This document shows, one piece after another, positions 5,197 to 11,404 of a stretch of 11,404 nt of DNA; positions within the stretch are counted from its first letter, which is position 1; the number at the start of each line of letters is the position of its first letter. The translations under genes were made by a program, and so were the position numbers. Below the pieces are notes generated by a model. That model saw only the letters and a program-made list of their open reading frames with translations. It ran no database searches and was not told the DNA's origin. Where the stretch lies: NCBI GenBank assembly GCA_031287245.1, contig JAITTD010000169.1, positions 1-11,404 on the forward strand, read 5' to 3'. Source of the DNA: Bacteroidales bacterium (GTDB taxonomy: Bacteria > Bacteroidota > Bacteroidia > Bacteroidales > UBA4181).

Positions 5197-8100
5197 ATGA
5201 GTGAGGTGATTCTTAAAGCCTTAATGCAGTTATTTGCACTGATTGTCAAACAAGACAGCGGTGTTTCTGGCAATGAGCGGAAATATGTAGAGCATTTTTT
5301 GACGAAGCAACTCCGCAGGGAAGTAGCAGCGGAATACCTTCAATTGTTTGACAAGTATGCTGTGAGCGAGAAGGTAGATGTGCCGGTTTCCGTCAAAGAT
5401 TCGGTACGAGTGCTGCGCATTTGCCAACAAATCAACACTACCTTAACACAGCGTCAGAAAGTGGTGGTGCTTTTGCGTGTTTTTGAACTGGTCAATGCAG
5501 CCATGCACTTTTCGGAACAACGAATGTTTATCATCAACACGATAGCCGAAGTTTTCAACCTTACCGAACAGGAATACCAAACCATCCACTCCTTTGTGGT
5601 GGGGAAGAAACCGGAACAGTTTGATATTGACAATGTATTGATCATCGCCCAGCAAGATTTCAACAGACAACGCGCTCGGTTTTTGCAAAACGAGGAACTG
5701 AACGGAATCTTGATATTCCTGCATATTCCAAGCGTTGACCTGTATTTTCTGCGATATTTGGGCGCCGACGAAGTGATACTCAACGGACGACCTGTCAACA
5801 AACATCAAATCGGCTTGTTTCCTGTGGGCAGCAACATTAAACTGCCCAAATACAAGCCTTTCTATTACGGCGACATTGTAGCACAATTCTACGCAGACCG
5901 TTTTTCCACCCAATTACACCTTGAAGCCAAAAACCTTCACTTTGTTTTTCCCAACAATGCTGTTGGCTTGCAGAATATATCCTTTTCCGAAAGAAACGGG
6001 CAGTTGATAGGCATTATGGGCGCCAGCGGCTCTGGCAAAACCACGCTGCTCAATGTGTTGTGCGGATTGGAAAAACCTGCATCGGGCGAAGTGCTCATCA
6101 ACGGAGTGAACCTGCACCGCTACAAGGAAGATTTGGAAGGTTTTATCGGTTATATCCCTCAGGATGATGTGTTAATTGAGGAACTGACGGTATTTGACAA
6201 CCTTTACTACAATGCCCAACTGTGTTTTCGCGATAAAACCCGCAACGAGTTGGAACTTCTGGTATCCAAGACGCTTCACAACCTTGGGCTGGACGAAATA
6301 AAGGATTTAAGAGTAGGCTCGTTCATGAACAAAACCATCAGCGGAGGACAGCGAAAAAGGCTGAATATCGCCTTGGAAATGTTGCGCGAACCATCCATTC
6401 TGTTTGTGGACGAACCCACATCGGGATTGTCGTCCAACGATTCGGAAAACGTGATGGATTTGATGAGCGAACTGGCGCAGAAAGGCAAACAGGTGTTTGT
6501 GGTGATTCACCAGCCCTCGTCGAACATTTTCAAAATGTTCGATAAAATCATCATCCTCGATACGGGTGGTTATCTGATTTACTACGGCAATCCGATTGAA
6601 GCGGTCATGTATTTCAAGCGAATCAGCCAGAAAATCAACAGCGATGTGGGCGAATGTCCCACCTGCGGCAATGTGAATCCCGAATTAATTTTCAACATTA
6701 TAGAGGAAAAAGAGGTAGATGAACTCGGCAATTATACGAGCAAACGGAAAATATCGCCCTCGCAGTGGGAAAACATTTACCGGCAGGAATCCGTATCCTC
6801 TAAACCCGAAAAATGCACGTGTGACAAGCCCACCAGCAAACTAAACATCCCCAATCGGTTCAAACAATGGCGGATTTACCTCACGCGCGATTTCCTGTCG
6901 AAGGTTAGCAACCGCCAGTACCTGCTTCTCACCTTGCTCGAAGCGCCCGTGTTGGGCGTCATCTTAGCGTATGTGATTCGCTACATTGCCGACCCGCTCT
7001 CCACCACCTACATTTTTCGCGAAAACGAAAACATCCCGATATTCATCTTCATGAGCCTGATTGTGGCGTTGTTTCTCGGTTTGATAGTGAGCGCCGAAGA
7101 AATCTTCCGCGACCGCAAGATATTGAAACGTGAAGCCTTTCTCCACCTTAGCAAATCAAGTTATCTGATTGCCAAGATATGCGTGTTGGTGGTCATTTCG
7201 GCATTGCAGTGTTTCCTGTTCGTCATCATCGCCAATACCATACTTGGCGTGAAAGAGATGTATTTCGCCTACTGGCTGGCGCTGTTTTCCACAGCCGTTT
7301 CCGCCAACCTGCTCGGACTGGTGATCTCCAACTCTTTCAATTCTGCAGTCACCATCTACATTGTGATTCCTTTGTTGATGATACCCATGATGGTGCTTAG
7401 CGGCGCAATGTTCAGTTTCGACAAACTCAATCGCAGCGTGGGCAGCGTGGACAAAGTACCTTTGGTAGCAGAATTTATGATTACGCGCTGGTCTTATGAA
7501 GCGCTGATGGTGCATCAATACAAGAACAACCGCTTTGAGCGATATTTTTACGAGGTTGAAAAACGGGAAAGCATGGCTGATTTTCGTCAGGTATATGTCA
7601 TTCCCGAACTGAAATCGCGCTACGAACAGTGCGCCAACGAATTGTTTGCCACCGGAAAAATAGAAAATAACATTCAGGCACTCTTGTTGCTGAAAAATGA
7701 AGTGAAAAAAGAACTCGCCATCAATCCGCAGGCGCAGTTTGACCTTTCGCTGCTCGAACCGGAGAATTTCAACACCAACGCTGCCGCCAATATGGAAGAA
7801 TTTATCGAGTCGATGAACGCCTTTTATATGCAACAGTTTTCGTTGGCAAATCAGGAAAAAGAACAAATGATAGCCTATATGCTGGAACAAGACAGGAAAG
7901 GCTACACACAGTTAAAAAACACTTACCACAACGAACATTTGGGCGAAACGGTCAAGAAATTCTATGAAAAAAACAAGATTTTAGAATACAACCACCAACT
8001 TGTGCAAGAAATAGACCCTATTTATCAAGACCCGTCCACCGCAAGCCGGTTTGGTTTTCGTACCCACTTTTTTGCGCCCCGCAAATACTTTGCCGGAAAA

Positions 8101-8247
8101 TTTTTCGACACCTATTGGTTTAATCTCTGCATGATTTGGCTTACATCCATCGTCATGTATCTCATTTTGTATTTTGATGCCGTAAAGAAAGCGGTCACAT
8201 TGTTTCAGTATAAAAGAAAAAATCATCTAAAAATAATACCCTTATGA
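5197..8247 (+). CDS. Multidomain ABC transporter: TerB-like, ABC ATPase and ABCG-type membrane domain
   Basis: 1016 residues, a half-transporter with ATPase before the membrane domain, as in the ABCG family. Residues about 1-135 are helical and TerB-like. About 165-232 is strand-rich, possibly a degenerate FHA-like fold. The ATPase (about 236-480) has Walker A GASGSGKT (275-282), Q322, signature ISGGQRKR (381-388), Walker B ILFVDEP (401-407) and H438, so it should hydrolyse ATP. A linker has C487-x2-C490 and C540-x-C542, a possible metal site. Hydrophobic segments lie near 573-597, 612-632, 655-683, 690-712, 716-740 and 970-993. Segments five and six are separated by about 230 mostly helical residues, much longer than in usual ABCG proteins. 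The stop overlaps the psd start (ATGA), implying coupled translation. Substrate unknown; the lipid genes downstream suggest a lipid or envelope molecule (inference). Confidence 0.88.
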   Translation: MSEVILKALMQLFALIVKQDSGVSGNERKYVEHFLTKQLRREVAAEYLQLFDKYAVSEKVDVPVSVKDSVRVLRICQQINTTLTQRQKVVVLLRVFELVNAAMHFSEQRMFIINTIAEVFNLTEQEYQTIHSFVVGKKPEQFDIDNVLIIAQQDFNRQRARFLQNEELNGILIFLHIPSVDLYFLRYLGADEVILNGRPVNKHQIGLFPVGSNIKLPKYKPFYYGDIVAQFYADRFSTQLHLEAKNLHFVFPNNAVGLQNISFSERNGQLIGIMGASGSGKTTLLNVLCGLEKPASGEVLINGVNLHRYKEDLEGFIGYIPQDDVLIEELTVFDNLYYNAQLCFRDKTRNELELLVSKTLHNLGLDEIKDLRVGSFMNKTISGGQRKRLNIALEMLREPSILFVDEPTSGLSSNDSENVMDLMSELAQKGKQVFVVIHQPSSNIFKMFDKIIILDTGGYLIYYGNPIEAVMYFKRISQKINSDVGECPTCGNVNPELIFNIIEEKEVDELGNYTSKRKISPSQWENIYRQESVSSKPEKCTCDKPTSKLNIPNRFKQWRIYLTRDFLSKVSNRQYLLLTLLEAPVLGVILAYVIRYIADPLSTTYIFRENENIPIFIFMSLIVALFLGLIVSAEEIFRDRKILKREAFLHLSKSSYLIAKICVLVVISALQCFLFVIIANTILGVKEMYFAYWLALFSTAVSANLLGLVISNSFNSAVTIYIVIPLLMIPMMVLSGAMFSFDKLNRSVGSVDKVPLVAEFMITRWSYEALMVHQYKNNRFERYFYEVEKRESMADFRQVYVIPELKSRYEQCANELFATGKIENNIQALLLLKNEVKKELAINPQAQFDLSLLEPENFNTNAAANMEEFIESMNAFYMQQFSLANQEKEQMIAYMLEQDRKGYTQLKNTYHNEHLGETVKKFYEKNKILEYNHQLVQEIDPIYQDPSTASRFGFRTHFFAPRKYFAGKFFDTYWFNLCMIWLTSIVMYLILYFDAVKKAVTLFQYKRKNHLKIIPL

Positions 8248-8903
8248 AAATTCATCCCGAAGGATATGTTATCATTCTTGTCGCGTTTTTGTTGCTTGCC
8301 ACCGTCAATGCGCTACTGCGCTGGCTGAGTCCGCATTGGCTGCATTGCACAATAGCAGGCGCTTCCATCGTGTTTTTCTGCATGATTGTGTGGTTTTTCC
8401 GCAATCCCAACCGTCCGCTGACTCCCGACGTCAATAAAGTGTTTGCTCCGGCTGATGGCGAAGTGGTAGCCATTGAGGAAGTGGAAGAACCTGAATATTT
8501 CAAAGACAAAAGGATACAGGTATCCATTTTCATGTCGCCGCTCAATGTGCACGTGAACCGTTATCCGGTAAGCGGTATTGTCACTTACGTGAAATACCAT
8601 CCGGGCAAGTATTTGGTGGCTTGGCATCCGAAATCGTCTTTGCTCAACGAGCGTTCCACCGTAGCGGTACGTACAGAATCAGGACAGGAAGTGCTTTTCA
8701 GGCAAATAGCCGGCGCCGTTGCCCGCCGCATCGTCACCTACCCGAAAGCAGGCGACACGGCATTGCAAGGGGCTGACTTCGGATTTATCAAATTCGGTTC
8801 GCGCGTGGATGTGTTTCTCCCGTTGGACGCTCATATTCGAGTAAAAATAGGGGACAAAGCACGGGGAAATGAAACAGTATTAGCGGATTTTAAATCCGAT
8901 TAA
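8244..8903 (+). CDS. psd: Phosphatidylserine decarboxylase proenzyme, short form
   Basis: 219 residues, the short form of the family. It decarboxylates phosphatidylserine to phosphatidylethanolamine at the inner membrane. Two hydrophobic stretches near residues 8-28 and 33-51 anchor it. Seen: the APADGEV block with D71, MSPLNVHVNRYPV with H103, and FIKFGSRVDVFLP. The proenzyme should cut itself between G185 and S186, turning S186 into the pyruvoyl group; D71 and H103 fit the residues that drive this in E. coli Psd. The long form has LGST where this has FGSR. The start codon overlaps the ABC stop by 4 bp (ATGA), and the patatin gene follows by 17 bp, so the three are probably one transcript. 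The frequent partner pssA (phosphatidylserine synthase) is not next to it here. Confidence 0.95.
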   Translation: MKIHPEGYVIILVAFLLLATVNALLRWLSPHWLHCTIAGASIVFFCMIVWFFRNPNRPLTPDVNKVFAPADGEVVAIEEVEEPEYFKDKRIQVSIFMSPLNVHVNRYPVSGIVTYVKYHPGKYLVAWHPKSSLLNERSTVAVRTESGQEVLFRQIAGAVARRIVTYPKAGDTALQGADFGFIKFGSRVDVFLPLDAHIRVKIGDKARGNETVLADFKSD

Positions 8904-8920
8904 TTTACACATTGAATGCC

Positions 8921-11167
8921 ATGCCCGTTTTATACAGAATACGATTTTGCAGCATCTTGACAGTGTTGAGTATGCTGTGTGGCGTGGGATTTTCCAATGA
9001 CACCGTAAAGCACAAGCGCCCTACTGTCGGGTTGGTGTTGAGCGGCGGCGGCGCCAAAGGAATGGCGCATGTTGGAGTGCTGAAAGTGTTGGAAGAAATA
9101 GGTATGCCGATTGACTACATCGGCGGAACCAGTATGGGCAGTATTGTGGGCGGTTTGTATTCCATAGGATATACCGCAAAACAATTGGAAAACTATATGC
9201 TCACAACCGACTGGAACACCCTGCTGACGGACAAAGTATTGCGCAAAAATATAGTCATTTACGAAAAGAACGACAGCAAAAAATACTGGCTGCAATTTCC
9301 TCTTTCGGAACGCAAACTCAAACTGCCCAAAGGGATACTCACTGGGCAAAACGTGACCAACTTGTTTACGGAACTGGCAAGCCCCGCTTACAGGGAACAG
9401 GATTTCAGCCGGTTTCGCATACCGTTCCTGTGCATCGCCACCGACCTCAAAACAGGCACGGAAGAACTGCTCGAACACGGAGAACTCCCCAAAGCCATGC
9501 GGGCAAGTATGGCAATCCCTTCCGTATTCATGCCCGAAGAAATAAACGGCAAAATCCTGTTTGACGGTGGATTAGTGAACAATTTCCCTGCCGACAAAAT
9601 ATTCAACAAGCAGATAGACATCCTGATAGGAGTGGACGTCACCGCCCAACATCCGGCTGGCGTCGAATTGAACAATATCTACCAGATTGCAGAGCAGGTC
9701 GTTTTCATGTCGTCCATTCCCTTCAAGGAAGCCGGTAAAAGTTTATGCAAAATAGTGATTGTTCCCAACATTCCGGAATACAAAGCCGCCAGTTTCAATG
9801 CCGCCGACAGTCTGATTGTGAGAGGAGAAAGAGCCGCCCGCAAACGATATTCCGAACTGAAAGCGCTGGCTGATTCGCTCAATCAATTGGACGATTTGCC
9901 GGCAACGCATCCCGATTGCGCCCAACCTTTGCACCAATTTCATGTGAAAGAGATAAAACTGTCGGAACTGACAAATACAACACCACAATATGTGCTAACG
10001 AAATTAGGCATTGAAGAGGATACTGATTTAACTTTTGCCGAATTGAACAAAGCGGTGGAACGGCTCAAAGGCACTCTCAATTTTGCCTCCATCACCTACC
10101 ATCTGCTGCCTTCCGATGATGAAAATTCTGTCATTCTTCAATTTGATTTGATAGAACAAAGCACCAACAGTTTCAGCGTGGGTTTGCATTACGACAAAGA
10201 GTATCAGGCTGCGCTGCTGCTGAATTTATCGTTCAGAAATGTGCTTTTAAACAACTCCAAGACGCAACTCAACTTGGCTGTCGGCAGAAATCCGGCATTG
10301 TCGATGACTTATCTCCACAGTCCCAATTTTCACCCTTTCGGGAAAGCGGCTCCCAAAGAATATCGGTATCCCGAATGGCTTTTCAAATTTGACGCATGCC
10401 GGCGCAGTTACGACCAGTACATTGACGAACAAAAAACAGGACAGTTCGACAGTTGGGAAATGGCAGGCGGAGTGCAAATACAATTCACACCAACCATTAA
10501 CAGCCTTTTGGGGCTTGGAGTGATGGGCGATTATTCCGTTCGCAAGTCAAAATATGTAAACACCGGTTCGGTCGCTAACAGTAATTTTGCCTTTTTAACG
10601 TATCAACTATTTTACGAAAGGGACAATTATAATGAAGATTACTTCCCTACCACAGGCAGTTATTTGCGTTTTGAAGCCAATTATCATAACGGAATTTCCA
10701 ACGGTATCCGTTCCAAACATTTCTTCAACGGCATTTTGCGAACCAATTTTGTGGCATCGCCCACCAGCCGATGGACCATCCACTCGGGTGTGGATGTGGC
10801 TACCACCTTTGGGGGCGGCGTATCAGCCCCCTTTCTGGTGTATGCCGGAGGGCTCCCTGAGAAATTGTATCGCAACGAATTTCGTTTCACAGGCATCCAT
10901 TTCATGCAGAAATCGGGGAATAATCTGGTGGCTGTGCATCTCAACCAGCAAATAAGGATGTGGAGCAATATCTACGCCACCTTCCGCATCAATTTAGGCA
11001 AAATGGAAGATGAAATTCTGCAACTCATCAAACCGGTTGATTTCATGCTGGGCTACGGGCTGTCGGCAGAATACAACAGCATCGTAGGACCGTTGGGGGT
11101 CACATTCAGTTCTTCCAATGTCACCCGAAGCCTGCTGGTTGCTCTCCACGTGGGATTTTGGTTTTGA
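8921..11167 (+). CDS. Patatin-like phospholipase fused to POTRA and outer-membrane barrel (type Vd-like)
   Basis: 748 residues from ATG 8921; a TTG three codons upstream (8912) could extend it, but ATG directly precedes a normal signal peptide (R6, R8, hydrophobic core, cleavage likely after S25). The patatin domain (about 34-310) has the oxyanion loop SGGGAKG (41-47), nucleophile S71 in GGTSMGS (G-x-S-x-G) and D215 in DGG, so the Ser-Asp dyad is intact. About 338-412 resembles one POTRA domain (FHVKEIKL; ITYHLLP; VILQFDLIEQ). About 416-748 is beta-rich, ends in phenylalanine and resembles the Omp85-like barrel. Order and length match PlpD (Pseudomonas) and FplA (Fusobacterium), lipases displayed by their own barrel. 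It likely hydrolyses phospholipid at the outer membrane or cell surface. Being third in an operon behind psd suggests a link to PE, by inference. No broken motif seen. Confidence 0.92.
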   Translation: MPVLYRIRFCSILTVLSMLCGVGFSNDTVKHKRPTVGLVLSGGGAKGMAHVGVLKVLEEIGMPIDYIGGTSMGSIVGGLYSIGYTAKQLENYMLTTDWNTLLTDKVLRKNIVIYEKNDSKKYWLQFPLSERKLKLPKGILTGQNVTNLFTELASPAYREQDFSRFRIPFLCIATDLKTGTEELLEHGELPKAMRASMAIPSVFMPEEINGKILFDGGLVNNFPADKIFNKQIDILIGVDVTAQHPAGVELNNIYQIAEQVVFMSSIPFKEAGKSLCKIVIVPNIPEYKAASFNAADSLIVRGERAARKRYSELKALADSLNQLDDLPATHPDCAQPLHQFHVKEIKLSELTNTTPQYVLTKLGIEEDTDLTFAELNKAVERLKGTLNFASITYHLLPSDDENSVILQFDLIEQSTNSFSVGLHYDKEYQAALLLNLSFRNVLLNNSKTQLNLAVGRNPALSMTYLHSPNFHPFGKAAPKEYRYPEWLFKFDACRRSYDQYIDEQKTGQFDSWEMAGGVQIQFTPTINSLLGLGVMGDYSVRKSKYVNTGSVANSNFAFLTYQLFYERDNYNEDYFPTTGSYLRFEANYHNGISNGIRSKHFFNGILRTNFVASPTSRWTIHSGVDVATTFGGGVSAPFLVYAGGLPEKLYRNEFRFTGIHFMQKSGNNLVAVHLNQQIRMWSNIYATFRINLGKMEDEILQLIKPVDFMLGYGLSAEYNSIVGPLGVTFSSSNVTRSLLVALHVGFWF

Positions 11168-11178
11168 AAGAAGACCAT

Positions 11179-11293
11179 CACATGCATAGAGATTCTATCT
11201 GCACATGCATAGAGACTCTATCTGTACATGCATAGAGACTCTATCTGTACATGCATAGAGACTCTATCTACACATGCATAGAGACACTATCTG
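11179..11293 (+). repeat. Five 23-bp tandem repeats after the patatin gene
   Basis: Five contiguous 23-bp units (11179, 11202, 11225, 11248 and 11271) share the core ACATGCATAGAGA-YTCTAT-CT. They differ only at the first and last bases, at one T in unit 1 and at one A in unit 5. Each contains the palindrome ATGCAT and, in the three central units, the 13-bp ATAGAG-A-CTCTAT dyad. Units abut with no spacer DNA, so this is not a CRISPR array. It begins 11 bp after the stop codon, is non-coding, and may be a protein-binding array or slippage product. Confidence 0.92.
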
Positions 11294-11300
11294 CCGCCCT

Positions 11301-11334
11301 GTAGAGACGGTGCGCGCACCGTCTCTACGTTTTA
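11301..11334 (+). terminator. Perfect 28-bp palindrome, possible operon terminator
   Basis: GTAGAGACGGTGCG (11301-11314) is followed at once by its exact reverse complement (11315-11328). As RNA it would fold into a 12-bp stem with a CGCG loop. It is followed by GTTTTAA, a short T run, so it could end the ABC-psd-patatin transcript. The arms share TAGAGAC with the 23-bp tandem units just upstream. Palindromes with GTAGAGAC...GTCTCTAC arms also occur as dispersed repeats in some bacteria, so a REP-like identity is an alternative. Confidence 0.55.
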
Positions 11335-11404
11335 ACCCACATTGCAGCTTTCCACCTGAATTTTGTTAAAAAATGTTAAATTTTGGGCGATGTTAGGGGT
11401 AAAA
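11335..11404. other. AT-rich edge region with no callable gene
   Basis: After the palindrome the sequence becomes AT-rich. It holds TGTTAAA twice, 10 bases apart (11364-11370, 11374-11380), and TGTTA again at 11391. This looks like the upstream region of a gene beyond the window edge. TAAATTTTG (11377-11385) is one base too long to be a proper TAnnTTTG element, so no promoter is called. Confidence 0.3.

Noticed and set aside
7156..7890. 244-codon antisense frame inside the ABC gene
   Set aside because: The + strand gene has full ABC motifs across this region; the antisense product is rich in His/Gln/Phe and has no recognisable domain.
8912..8920. TTG start extending the patatin protein by three residues
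   Set aside because: ATG 8921 directly precedes a complete signal peptide and needs no rare start codon; the extension adds nothing.
8930..9478. 182-codon antisense frame opposite the patatin domain
   Set aside because: The + strand encodes all patatin motifs here; the antisense frame is a shadow.
11179..11293. CRISPR array
   Set aside because: The 23-bp units are contiguous and no unique spacers separate them; no cas gene is nearby.
11377..11385. -7 element TAAATTTTG near the right edge
   Set aside because: One base longer than TAnnTTTG, no TTG at the -33 distance, and the gene it would serve is outside the window.

Overview
The window looks like a chromosomal segment of a Bacteroidota bacterium, most likely Bacteroidales. 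The signs are a GH78 enzyme and a sugar porter of types common in that phylum, no purine-rich Shine-Dalgarno sites before the genes, a perfect TAnnTTTG -7 promoter element (TATATTTG, 5165-5172) before the long ABC gene, a patatin fused to an outer-membrane barrel, and repeat-rich spacers. All recognisable genes lie on the + strand. No rRNA, tRNA, transposase gene or CRISPR array was seen.

Left half (1-5038), glycan and sugar use. The 3' end of a probable GH3 beta-glucosidase is followed by a hairpin terminator and a secreted GH78 alpha-L-rhamnosidase-like enzyme. A 627-bp spacer packed with repeats follows (2554-3180). Next comes a two-gene unit: an MFS sugar porter of the XylE/GLUT type and a FucU/RbsD-family sugar mutarotase. 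A simple reading is that the exported hydrolases release 6-deoxyhexoses and other sugars, the porter imports monosaccharide with protons, and the mutarotase equilibrates the anomers. No SusC/SusD pair is in view.

Right half (5197-11167), envelope and lipid. A compact three-gene operon encodes a 1016-residue ABC transporter with extra N-terminal domains, a short-form phosphatidylserine decarboxylase (psd, overlapping it by 4 bp) and a two-part outer-membrane patatin phospholipase with POTRA and beta-barrel (17 bp further on). The order transporter, PE-making enzyme, outer-membrane phospholipase suggests a phospholipid transport or remodelling module. This is the best candidate here for an under-described system, but the link rests on gene order only.

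Non-coding DNA. The 2554-3180 spacer holds a heptameric G-rich array (GTTTCRG/GTTTAAT), a REP/BIME-like element of paired hairpins whose stems differ between copies by compensatory changes, a 23-bp direct repeat and an AT-rich heptad run. A decayed third copy of the hairpin element sits just upstream of the ABC operon. After the patatin gene lie five 23-bp tandem repeats and a perfect 28-bp palindrome.
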